Position numbers and translations under genes: made by a program. A stretch of DNA of 64,000 bases, from positions 212,130-276,129 of the forward strand of contig NJFT01000025.1 of assembly GCA_002221725.1 (NCBI GenBank), given 5' to 3'. Below, in pieces: positions 33,442 to 45,300 of this stretch. The notes beneath the pieces were generated by a model. That model searched no databases. It was not told the DNA's origin and saw only the letters and a list, made by a program, of their open reading frames with translations. Each line of letters starts with the position of its first letter. Positions within the stretch are counted from its first letter, which is position 1. This stretch comes from Scedosporium boydii. Its lineage: Eukaryota; Ascomycota; Sordariomycetes; Microascales; Microascaceae.

Positions 33442-36400
33442 GCCACAAGTTGTTGCTTCCGAGATGTCTGGTCTTTGGCGGTCTTGTTTTGTTCTCGTTT
33501 CCGGTTCTTTCAGTCGGTGAAGAGCGGGTGTAAGTGAGTGAGTGTGTGTTTGCCTCTCAGGCGTTTTCCGAGTTGCCTCAGTCTTCGCAAGTTCGTGATG
33601 GCGAGTGGAGATGTTCGCCGGTACTCGAGAGGGTGAACGGGTGGTGGTCTGTTTGAGATCGTTTTGTCTTGTGTTGATGTGATCGAGAATGGTGATGCTT
33701 GATGATCATGTCCAGACGAGGGCCAGGAAAAAAAAGGAGATTCTCGCTTCTTTAAATGTTTGTTCCTCATCCATGAGGTCCTAGGCTTTCCAGCATCAAG
33801 GCCACCGAAAGAATGTCGAGGTGTCCCTAGGCCCCAGTCCAAAAGTAGGACGGATATCTCTGCCTAATCGCAAAGCAACCCTTTTCTCTCCTTCCCGGGT
33901 GGAAAGCCATAAGAGGCAAAGCAGAGACAAAAAAATAGAGGAACAGAAAAAAGATGAGCCCACGAGACTACTTTTTTGTGTCATAGCCCTAAAATAAGTC
34001 CTTGACTCCTCTCTTCTCACCGGCCTCTCCACCCTTCTCGAGTCATGACAAGCGCAGGGAAAACACAACGTCAAGGACTAGGTTCAAACCCACTTCATCC
34101 ACACACCCCCTCCTTGACGGGTATGGGATGGGGTCTTTCACATCCCTCAAACAACCCCCCTTCCCATTGCTCCCCCCTCCCCTCCCCCACTCTATCCGGG
34201 AGAGCAGGAGATGGCGCCCAGCTCGTGGCCTCATTTCCTCAGCTCGCAGCCTCAATATCGTGGTGCCCTCCTTCACATTCTCGCATTGTTACCATATTTC
34301 GAGATCATGTACTTGTAGCTGAAAATAGGGCAACTCCGTGCCGCAGGGCAAAAGCGCCATCTGATGTAACCGAAACTGCGCGGGCGTTAAGAGACCGGGG
34401 GGGAGGGGAGAGAGAGAGGAGGGTGTGGGCTCAAGGTAGCGGTATGGCACTAAGGTTTAGGAAAAAGCTCGAAACTGTGACAAGACAGGAAGGGGTGGGG
34501 AAAAAGAGAGAAACGAAATGCACAACAATGTTGACATCGGACTTTCAAGGAACATGGATTCAATGATGGCTTGGCCTTGGCCATCTCGCTCTGGCTTCCC
34601 CGGCTTCTTGGTCCTACCTACATAGAGAGAACCCGTCCACAACGTGGCTATCCTAGCCTAGCGCCGCCGGGGAGGCTGAAGCTGTTGTTGGCAAATAGGT
34701 CTAGCGTAGGTACCTTTTTCCATTGCCAATTCCCAATTTAGGACCAAGTCGGTTGAGGAATCGAAGAAACTAGAAGCAATAGTCGCTTGGCTGTGTATCT
34801 AAACTTACACTCCTCTGAGTTTAGCTCTACACTCCATGCGCGATATGACGGAGGTGGACGCTACGGAGTACTTCATACTTGGTCACGTTACTCCGCTGTC
34901 GGTCAATGATTATGATGTACGAAGTACCTCAGTACACAATCCATTGCACCTCATTTGCTTCGTTAGGCAAACTCTCAAGTCAAGGCTTGACGAGAGCCTA
35001 GTCGGTTGTTTCTCTCTGCTCTCTGCTCTCTGCTCTCCGCACACCCCCGGGATCTCGTATCAATGCCTGCTTACCGCCCTCTTTTGCACAAGGAATGCAT
35101 TGCGGGCGACCCGAGAGAGACACATGAAACCGGGGGAGAGAGGAGGGGGAAAATACAACGGTTCCAAGATGGCCGCCCTGTGCATTGGGCTTACTATTCC
35201 CTCACAAACTTGGAATTGAGGGTCTTCCCTCGCTTCCTTCGTCCGAGCATCCAAAAAAGAGAGATTCTTGCATCTCGTCTTAGTCTCTCAGCCAAGACTT
35301 TGTTGTTCAAAAAAGCAACCCACCGGCCACAGGCTGTGTGGCTCATGCATTCAAACCTGACCGGGGTGCATCAGGTTCAGAAAAAAAGATGACCCACAGA
35401 GCCACGGAGCCACAGACAGGCAGCAAGGGGTTTAATTTTCACGCAGAGAAACGAGATGAATTCCTGAGGCGCTAGCCTATGAAGTCTTGCCATTTCTTTC
35501 GAGAACCTCCAAGCTATGTGAGGCGCAGGCAGCGTTGGCGACATGGGTGGCCCACCAATTACCGTCTGAGCGCATCAGCCGCTCGCTCCACCTCAAAGTT
35601 CGGACGCAAACAAAGGAAAAAAAGAGACAAAGATCGAGAAGATGGTCTAGTTTGCTTTTACACGGCCCCTTCCGACGTTCGAGGCTTTTCTCACTGCCCT
35701 CTTTTTTTTTTCTTCTTCTTCGCGCATAAGTTCGAGACTCGGCAGCCTGTTTTGGGTGCTCGGTCAGGAGATGAGAACAAGGCAGTGGAGTCCTCAGAAT
35801 TGTGCCCTGTTGCGCGCAGTGTTCAATGCCAGGCACCGGGGATTCTTTTTACTTGCACAATTATGCGATTGCCTTGAGGATATGGTTGACGGTCCCGAGG
35901 GTCGTCAGGTGCGGCTCCACGACTGTACGAAGTAGTGTTGCAGCCAGCAGCCCACCCACCCCGGTCTAAGTAGTGTTAGGGTGATATTTCTACTTTTTTT
36001 TTTTTGTCCCCTTCCTTCTCTGTCTTAGTGACCCTGGTTCCTGTCTTTTGTCTTATGTCGTCCCATCATTGAATGTAACCGCGTCAATCGAGCCTTTGTT
36101 CGGCAGATGGACGGCCATTGCTCCGAGTTCACGCGCCTCCGTTTCCTTCCCCGGAGCCAGAGCTGCGCTGCTGCGTTGCTGCGCCATACTCCAGGCAGCC
36201 AACCAGGCATCGAAGATCTAGATTTACCAAAAACCGTCCTGCCCCCCCCTTCGGGACGGTAATAACCTCAAAACTACCCATCTTTGCGAAGGGAGGAGCA
36301 TGGATCACCCCTCCTCCCCAGCCGCGGCTCCCTGTTTACTCGACAACCGCTCGGGTCATTTTAGATGGAGATCCTCCCATTTACTCTTGGTACCGAGCCG

Positions 36401-37200
36401 GTGTGGGTCCTGCGGTGTGCGTGCGTGCGTGAGAGACTGAGGGCTTGTTTCTGTAAGTGGGAGTGTATGATATGGACAGGATGTACCCTTCTCTTCGGTT
36501 CCACCACCACCAAAAATCGACCTTTCGAGATGGTTCTCGCAGGAGATGTCGGACCACCCAGCCAGCGAGCCGAAGCATGTCTCTGAATGTCGCCGATCTG
36601 GAGAAAATAAGCTCCGCGTACCGAGTCACCCTCCCCGGGCATGCCTTCAATGCATCACAAGTGTCCACCCTGATGTTCATGATTGGGCCTTTCTTGAATC
36701 CGGCAGAGAGATCGTCGCCATTCTCATCCTCTTCTCGCCCTCCACATTCCTAGCGACATCCTCCACGGCTTGCTCGATGCACCCCTTCACACATGATCGT
36801 CCCTGACTCCCACAAGCACACCATCTTCTGTTCCCGATGACCGGAGAGACCGCTCTGTTGTGCATGCCACGCTAGGCGTCAATTTTTAGCTTCACTCTTC
36901 ACACTTCAGACTTCATGACGCCCGTCACTCCACACTGCGTCGCATCGAATGAGCTGTTCCGGCCTTGAATATCTTTGGATATGAATAGGCACCATCCCCT
37001 GCATTCCCCAAATACCAGACATGTCACGGCTACATATGCACCCCTGTATGTTGACACATCGAATGGCATACACACTCCAATATTCTCCCATGATCCTTTT
37101 TTTAGAAAGCGATGAATCATACCTTCATCCCTCTCCCTCAAAAAAGGCAAAGCACCTGCTGTCAAAACCCCACCCCCACCGATCCACGAGGCACATAGGA
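33442..37200. other. Long intergenic region without recognised genes
   Basis: About 3.8 kb. It has CT-rich and T-rich stretches, a CTCTCTG tandem repeat (35012-35039), TACGAAGTAC at 34918-34927 and a near copy at 35926-35935. ORFs here are short and composition-driven. Confidence 0.45.
35012..35039 (+). repeat. CTCTCTG microsatellite
   Basis: Three perfect 7-bp CTCTCTG units followed by a fourth with one change (CTCTCCG). It lies in intergenic DNA. Confidence 0.85.
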
Positions 37201-38698
37201 CTACGTCCGCCCTACAAGGCCAAGCCCGAGGCCCGAGAACAGGGCTGCCGAGGCCCACACCGCTGCGTACACCCTCGCGCCTTCTGGTTCGACGCCATCG
37301 ACAACCTTGACGCACTGGAGGTAAGTATCGACGTAGGTAACCACGACGGCGACGGCGACCCTCAAGATGCCAACTTTCGCCTTGGCCGTGTACCCCCAAA
37401 GGTTATAGGCAGCCGTCTCGGATAAAGTAGCAGCAGCAGGATCGAAGTCTCCTAGTCTGGCGTCTTCCGTCTTCTTCGGCGTGGCCGCGAATGGAGTGAA
37501 GATGAACACCCTGGCGGCGATGCCAGCCACCAGGGCTGCGGGCGCGACGGTCAGCCACGTCGCGTCGTAGGCGGGGATCAGCGTCTTGATGCTATCAAAG
37601 TGGACGGCCAGCACGCGCGGGAGGAACGTCTTGAGAGAACTGAGTAGGGTCGCGCCGTAGATCACGGCCGAGAGAGAGGCCGTGTAGACCTGGATGGCCG
37701 GGTCCGCAACGATCTCCTGATTTGGCGCGTCTTCTGCGGCGGTATGCGCGCTGGACACGGGGCGGAGGAGCTGGAACGGGATCGCTGTAGAGAGCGCGTC
37801 AATGGTGAGAGCCGATAGGGCTGATGCGGCGCTGACATTGTAGAACGTAACCAATAAGTAGAGCTGAAAGAAGTTTGGAGATGGTCACCCCCAAGTCGGG
37901 GGTGGTTGTTCAGTTCGCGTTAGTTCCCATTACAAATTCAAACTCAAATGAGTGATATCCCCCTCCGGCCCTTTTACCACCCCATGTTCCTCCTGGTTGA
38001 GGAGGAGGGGGGAGGGACGGTTGTGGTGAGGGGTTCAATAAGCGGCGAGTACTCACAACAGGGCCGTGGCTGAGGATGTTCAGCGCGGCAAGATCAAAGC
38101 TATCAAGCTTTCCGAACCACCCAATTCCCAATACTAATCTATTTTTGGGAGGAAGCAATATTCCATGTCAGCCAGTCAAGTTCGAGATAAAAGCATGTTT
38201 CAATCCCCCAGCCCTTGGCAACACGGCGTTTTCTTGCCGAAGAGTGATGTTGTGCTCGCACAGCATTTAACAAAAATAACACTCTCTCCAAAAGGGGGGG
38301 GGGGGGGGGGGTGTGGGTGTTTCCAAAGGGCCAGAGATGAATAAAGAAGGGAGGAAAAAACAGGGATAGCTCTCAAAAAAGAGCCAAATTTGATCTTACA
38401 TCCTCCATCCCGTCAACACGGCAGCATCCCGCCAGTCATTCGTCGACCTCGCCACAGCCGCCAAATCACCACCAGTCACGGCGCCCAAGAAGGCGTAGCC
38501 CAGCGATGACAGCACCAAGCTCAGCACCGCGACGACGGGGAACTGGAGCGGCGTGGGGAGCTTCGTCGCATGTGCCGCCGTATCCGCGCGCGTCGAATCG
38601 TCGCGGCCAGAGTCGTCACCGGTGCGCTGGCGGATGTTTCCCGGCTTTTCTGCTCTGGCGACGGCGCCTTTGGCCGTGCGAGGTCGGAGCTCCACCAT
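37201..38698 (-). CDS. Conserved fungal multi-pass membrane protein
   Basis: Exons 38698-38400, 38138-38057 and 37863-37201 encode about 347 residues. The N-terminal ~60 residues are basic and polar (VELRPRTAKGAVARAEKP). Hydrophobic segments follow: FPVVAVLSLVLSSLGYAFLG, the LVLGIGWFG/LNILSHGP region, LYLLVTFYNVSAASALSALT, AVIYGATLLSSL, TVAPAALVAGIAARVFIF, VGILRVAVAVVVTYV and AAVWASAALFSGLGLGLVG. The pattern TLSETAAYNLWGYTAKAKV recalls a conserved Pezizomycotina membrane protein without known function. No catalytic or transporter motif is visible. Splice joins are phase-consistent (GTAAGA/ATAG, GTGAGT/TTCAG). Intron 1 contains an 18-base C run in the transcript strand. Confidence 0.75.
38294..38311 (+). 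repeat. G18 homopolymer inside an intron
   Basis: Eighteen consecutive G residues on the plus strand, i.e. C18 in the transcript of the membrane-protein gene, lying in its first intron (38399-38139). Such runs are rare and often mis-sized in assemblies. Confidence 0.9.
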
Positions 38699-40593
38699 GG
38701 CGCGCTTTCTTATCGGGTGGAGAATGAGTGAGTGCGCTAAGTTGCGGGTGAGGATGAAAATCAAGAACTTGAGAGGATGTATTCAAGTGCCGCGTTTACC
38801 GATGGCAGGGCTTATGGCGGACTATTGTTGAGGCATCCAGTTTGAAAAGGCGTTGCGTCTCCAGGTGGGATGATGGCATTCGCAGATCAAGTTGATGGTG
38901 ATGGCGGCGGGGGAAGGACCATTTCGGTCAAATGAGGTGGGTGAGCTCGTGCTTACTTGGACTGGTGGACTGGAATGCCCCGGTATTTGCATACCAGAGC
39001 TTTTGTCCAGGAAAGGAAGGGTCACAGCCAGCAGCTGTTCGCTCTACTTGTAAACACTTTGTACCTTCGTACTGTAAACAACCCAACCACAACAATTAAT
39101 TGAAACGGACTGACATCATTCAATTCTTTGTTTGGAACGAGCATCAACGTAGTCCGTATCAATCCTTATTGCAGAGCTGATTCCATCTAACCTAGTTCAC
39201 CACTAGACTTATGCGGCCAAGGCCTAGTAGCTCCCTCGAGTGAAGACTCAGCATCCGTCTCTCCCAATGAACTGGCTGCCTCCTATCACGAGTGCAGCTC
39301 CTCTTCTACTTGCTTGCCTCGTAGAGATCATGCAAAATCATCTCTCTGCTCCCTCATCCGTTCCAAGTGTTAACACAGCTCAATCCCGCGTTCTCTCGTC
39401 CCTCTATAGGGCAATGAGGCAACATTGATCAGGATGGAAGAGCCTCGAGCACAGCGCCAGAATCTCAGATAAAGTAGTCCCAAGCCAGTCCTTGCCCAAC
39501 TCTCCATCACGAACCTGTCCCTCCTCCAACCACGAAGTAGTCTTCAGAAGACATCATCACACATCATGCACAACTTCTTACCAAGATCAACCAGCTCTTA
39601 TCAATCTCTTCAACGACCACCACACCGCCAGAGCTCTTCTTCAGGCAGGTCCCCACCCGCCGCGGCCCACACTGATGCAACCAAAAAAAAAAGGACCCAA
39701 ATTCGAATTGATCAAAGTGGATTGGAAATCTTTGCTAGTTTGACCCCAAAACGGGTACAAGTACTGGGACTGTCCTGCAGAGCTCTCGCATCGAAATTTT
39801 CATCTTTCCTTGGTAAAAGAGGAAGAGGAGAAAAGTCTTCTCCGAAACCCAATCCTTCTTGCTTCGTGTTTTTCTTTCTTCCAGGCCGAGAGTCCTCAGA
39901 AATGTGGCGGTTTTGTGGAATGTGCTATCCCTGTATGCCCCTCTACTTCTCCATCTTCATTGATCATGAGGAGAACGTCTCGAAGGTTCAACACACTCAT
40001 CACGTCTGACACTCCCACGGCTGTTGTGAGAATCACCGGAGATCAAAAGAACAAAGCTCGACGGGAGGCCAAGCGGGAAAACTTCGTCACTGCACATCGC
40101 ACATCACTCGGAGCAGACTAAAGGAACACTCGCGCAAACGAACTCTCGTTCTTCCGTCATATCCAATTCATTTATTATATTTATTTCGAGTGTCCGCTCG
40201 ACGCCTCTCCGACCCTCGCTTTAACCTCATGGATCCGACAATCTCGTTTCGTCCTTGTTCCCCGGAAGAGGAGATCTGATAATTTCCATGATTTGATTTC
40301 TTTCCTCCGGGTGCAGGTAAACGGGCCCTCCACTCTTCGGTGCAAAGGGTTCGGCCAGCGGAGCAGGACCACCTCGCATTTTTTGTTTACACACGGGTAG
40401 GTTTGTTGTTGTTGGTTGTTGTTGCTGCTGCTGTTGTTGTTGTTCATATAGAGTATGTGATACAAAAAAGGAAACCACGCACCATCCGGACCGAGACTCC
40501 AAAAAAAAGGTTTCACATGCCGGGAAATACTGAGTCACCGGCGGAATGCCCTTTCTTTCCAACTAATAAGATCCAGATATAAAAAAGTTCCCT
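38699..40593. other. Intergenic, no gene recognised
   Basis: Upstream of the membrane-protein gene and downstream of the C2H2 gene. A TTG/CTG repeat lies at 40401-40443, probably in the 3' UTR of the C2H2 gene. No supported gene. Confidence 0.4.
40401..40443 (+). repeat. TTG/CTG trinucleotide repeat
   Basis: Interrupted GTTGTTG...CTGCTGCTGTTGTTG run. On the minus strand it is CAA/CAG, about 150 nt beyond the stop of the C2H2 gene, so it is probably untranslated. Confidence 0.85.
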
Positions 40594-42348
40594 TCAAATA
40601 ACCATCCTGCCAAAGACGCCGTCGTCGTCCTCGTCGCTCCTGGACCGCAATTGCATGTCCTCGTCGTCATCCGCCATGTCGCTGTCCGCGCTATCCTCCA
40701 TCTTGACATCAACGCTGCGCAGCTCGCCACGAGTGAAGCTCTCGGGCTGCCTGCTGGGGAAGCTGTTGAGGAATCCAGCGCTCGACAACGATGCGGCCTG
40801 ATCTAGGTATTGCGCAGGGAGGGGTGGCACGGGGGGCGCGTCCAGCGGCAGAGTGACCGTCCGGCCGGTGTTACTTCCGAAGCTGCAGCTGAGAAGCTCG
40901 ACGGCCGCAGCCAACTCACGATCCTCCTGCCCGGTCGCGTTTCGTCCCGATGAAGGAGGGCGGCGGTCTTGGCTCTGTTGGCGTACATGTCCGAAGCCTC
41001 CGAAGGGTCCGTTCGGCGCGCTGCCGGCGATTCCCGATATCGGCGTTGATTGGTAGGATCGCGAGAATCCGCCGTTGCTGTACCTCTTCGAGAGGTGACG
41101 GTATCCAGGAATGTTTCGACCGAAAATCTCCTGTTGAGGCGGCGGCGTAGTATCGGCGGAGCTTTGCCGGTCGTTTAGCTCCGAGTACCCAGACGCGGCA
41201 GGAGAAGCCGATTCGTTATCGCTAGGGAAGCCTCTCGCCGAATCAGGGGGCGTCGAGACGTTTACGATGGTGGGTGCGGATTCTTCCTTGGGAGCGTTGT
41301 TCATCGCGACGAGAACGCTCGCAGCCTCAAGGAGCTGCACTTGCTGGTGCTTCGAGATGAGTAGCTTGGAAGTATACGACCATTCTGGAGTATGCTCCCA
41401 CCTGGTGTGCAGAAACAACAAAGGTCAGCAACATTTTTGCCAAAACGCTCAATATGGTGATAATAGGAAGCAACCGAGACATGGCCTTATCCCTTCCCTT
41501 TCAGCTCGAGCTTGTCGCGACGGGCGGTGGCGGGGACGGGACTGAGAAAGGGGCTTGGGACAGGGCATATCTGCGAACATATATATGGAAAGTGGCGACG
41601 AACAAGTGTTTGGTCAAACAACTGCTATGTTTGTAACCCTTTCCACATTTCTCGCAACGGAGCTCTACGCGGTGGCTCCTTCTGCCCTCCTTGCCAAGCG
41701 GCTGGCCTTCGCTCGCACGTCTAATCCGAGATTTCTGAGCCGAAGACGCGCCCGGAGAGGCCGCCTGCTCCGCCGACGTGTCAGCTGGATCGTCGTCGAT
41801 GGCGTGCTCGGGAATGTCCCCGTTTCGGTCTGCCATCAATCTGCTCGTAAGCAAACTGGTCTGCGAGGTCCTCCCGATCGGGCCCTTGGACACAGTATGT
41901 CGTCGGGTGAAGCCGCTGCTCGGGAGCGAGGAAGACACGTCCCCGACGTCCTTGATGGCGGCCGTGATAGCCGCTACGTTCGTAGTGCCATTATTCATAG
42001 ACTTTCGACGTGTAACGCGGTTGTTCGAGTGTAGAGGACCCGGCCCGAGGAGGAGAGATTGCGAGCCCGTTCGAGCGTGCGATTGCCTAGTTGGCAGGCC
42101 GGATCCGGTCGGTGTCGACGAGAGGGAGGGTCGATGAGTCAATGGCCGCGAGCTTTGCTGCATTTCCTGAATTGTAGCGTAACTGTGATTAGTACGTCGA
42201 CGAGAGAACCACGCGCCAAAAAAAAAAAAATGGTGCTGTCAAGACTGCAAGGAAGGTCGAGAGGAACGCTCAAGGAGGACCATTGTGCCGTCCTCTCTTT
42301 CCATAGAAGCCGAGGTGGGACACGTACCTTTGACGAGGCCATTGCCAT
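40594..42348 (-). CDS. Single C2H2 zinc-finger protein
   Basis: Exons 42348-42328, 42166-41604 and 41401-40594 encode about 463 residues. The one zinc finger spans an intron: CEKCGKGYKHSSCLTKHL joins WEH, giving C-x2-C-x12-H-x3-H, followed by TPEWSYTSKLLISKHQQVQLLEAA. This finger and its helical extension recur in a conserved filamentous-fungal group of putative transcription factors. The join uses donor GTTCGT and acceptor ACCAG in phase 2 and is the only one that restores both histidines. Flanks are Ser/Thr-rich (residues 1-150) and the C-terminus is acidic (DSADSDMADDDEDM). The 21-nt first exon (MAMASSK) is inferred from a GTACGT donor and TTCAG acceptor. Without it, translation could begin at 42163. 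DNA target unknown. Confidence 0.8.
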
Positions 42349-45300
42349 TGACTGCGCTGCAGTTCTTACCGCAATTAAGTCCGATACACTTTGCCGATGT
42401 CGCTCCCGCCGGAGCGCCCGTAGGGGTTTCTCAAGTCAAGGTTCCGAGCTAGTCAGTTGTTTCAAGAAAGTTGGCCAGTTGACCCTATTCCCATCGCTGC
42501 TGGAAATTTTTTTTTTATGGTGGTGTGAGTTACGGTGGAATAGGAAGTGGAAAGGAGGGAGCGAAATAATATTTTGGGAACAAAGCAATTCCTCCCAAGC
42601 CAAGGCGGGGTGTGTGTGTGTGGGCGGAGAAGGGGGGCGCGCAAGTATTAACGAGGAACCATACCATTAATCCTGGAGGGAGCCGTATTTGGTACATTTT
42701 GACCGAATGCTTCAATTTTGCTACTTTTGTATTTACGCAGTGTACAACGGGTACGAAGCGGGTGGGTACCTTCGTTGGCATCAGAGACCAAAGTTTTGCC
42801 ACAGCCAGAGCTGCAGGGTACTCCGCGTGGAGTATATAGTACATCGTACGTTGAGAGGGAGTCCGGATATAATGTACCACTTTCAGGTAAGAACAGGCAG
42901 GTGGACGGATTGGTGTTGTCTCAATAATACTGAAGTACAAGTACAGAGGTACTAGTCTTCTGTAGACTTGGGGGGAGTATACATTTGATGTCGTGGAGTG
43001 GTGTGTGCCTCGCTCTGGCCTGTGGATGGTCGGGAGCGTCAAATTAAAAAGGAAAGCAGGCAGGATATGTCAATTGAGAGCAAAAGAAAACCCGCCCAAG
43101 GCTCCACGATGGCTTCTCTCTTTGTTGTCTCGTTTTGTGCCGTTTCCTATTTATCTATTTTGTGAGCAATTGGTGCCCAGTCTAGTTGGCATCAGGACAC
43201 CCGTATGTATGTAGAATGGGTACCCGCAACGTACACTACAACCTGGTGCTTCTTCGCCCTTTATCTTACTCCTCATGGACAGTGGTAAGAGGAGGATAGG
43301 CCCTAGTTGGTCTACATTTGATCAATTGCAGCCAGGCTACCGCCATTCCTCGACGACGCGCTTCGTCTAAGAGCCTGGCAGTGGATCAAATCCATCGTTG
43401 GCAGAACTACTCGCCAGCCCATTGGATTCAAGGCCGCATATGCACCAGAACAACCAGAACTTCGACACCGTTTCGCCGCCCCCGTCGTGTCTCACAGCAT
43501 AACCGTTTTAATCCTTCGATTGCCTGCACGGGGCAGGCGGATTTTATGTTTTCTTGCATGGGCAAGTAGCATCGTGGGATCCTAACTTCGAAGGGGCAGG
43601 ATAAAGAAGAACATCGATGGATCTCTGTCAAACCATCAAGATATTGCCAGAAGGGACAGAGTATACCAATACTTGCTTGGCCATAAAATTGGCCATAACA
43701 TTGACCACAACTTCCGGGCTGTACCTCACGCCGTTTTCGGGGGAGGTGTGCCTATAGCAAGCAGCCGCCAAAGAAAAAGAGGCACAAAAACAAAGAGAAA
43801 AAGAAAGCGAGAGAAGGGCAATTAGTACAGTCAGCTCATGGTTGAGGAAAGTTCCCTTGTAATTGAATTAGTATCAGCGCTTAGTCTTCTCGCTCTGCGA
43901 TGGCGACATTAAAGTCGACATCGGTGAAAGGGGAACAGCCAGGCGGTTATCTTTAACAGGGACTTGGCCGTTCCAGGACTGTACTTCGCATGCGTGGACG
44001 AGCAGGTGGTCAATTGAGTGGTCAGGGTCTGCCTTACCAGAATTTTATTTTTCTCTTGCTCCTTTTTTTTCCTCATGGGCAACCTTTTTTTTTTTTCCTC
44101 TTGCTGCAAGGTACAGCCAACACATCGTCCATTTCAATTTACAATTTGCCACTCGTTGGGTTTCCATCCTTCCGGCCCCTGTTTCCCGACAGCCAAGTCT
44201 TCGGCTTCATAGTGAGCTCACATTTTTTTTTTCTCTCTAATCGGCTTACAAAGTCTTCGGCAAGATGGCGCATTGAAGAGGCAACACTTCCGATGTTGTA
44301 TGGATGCTACCGTCCGTCGTGTCGTGGTCTGCGGTCATCGGCTTTTTCGATGGCATCGAAAGTCTAAATGTTGAACGTTGATTGATATCAATTGATCCAC
44401 TTTTATCCTCGTCCTCTCCAAGGTTAGTAGGGATCAAATGCAACTGGATACGCGTACGAGCCTGAGCTGTGACCTCTTCTCTAATGCGAGCTAAAGGGAG
44501 GGGAGGCTTCGTCTAGCAACACTGATCGGGGTTAACACCCCCGCCAGGTGGCTGCGTCCGGACGGTTCAAGGTGATCGAGGGACAATAGTACCTCTTTAA
44601 AGTGGGTTTAGACTCTTAACAAAAGAGTCATCCAAACATTTACAGCGGAGAATGCCAGATCACCGATGAACAAAATGTAGCTATACGCATTGAGGCCGAT
44701 GGCAGAACAAGTATCTAGAATCTTCCACTTGCACGAAGTATCTCAACCATCCTGAGTGAGGAAGCTCAGCAAATACCAAACAGTTGGAGAGAAGAGATTG
44801 AAACCGCACCCCCCTCGAACAAGAAGAAAGGGAAAAAAATATTTGACCCGTTCAAGGGGTGTCCAATCATTCACAGGGAACCCCAGGCAAATGGAATTCC
44901 AGAGCCTGTCAGCAGGTCCGTCTCGGTTGTTGGGCTGGTGTGCTCTTATTTCTCGTGCATCAAAACGGACTGATAAAACACCAGACAAATCCGGGGTGGC
45001 ATTTTAGTGTGCGATTGGATCAGCTGAGCCCGCCATATCCAACCTCTCCACGTGTACCGCCTAAACTACCATTGATCCATTGATCGCTCCGAAGTTATGC
45101 TCGCTCAAGCCCGTTGCAAGCAAAGATTATTTGAAGTACGAAGGATGTTGTGTACACTTATTCCTTCACATACTTGCGCACATAGCATCGCGATAAATGC
45201 GAGTCCCCCAAACTACGAAGTACATGTAGGCAGCGGTGCAAAGTCAATGGAACCTGAAGATCGATCAAAGTTGTCTTCCGCATGGTCAAATTTTCAGTGC

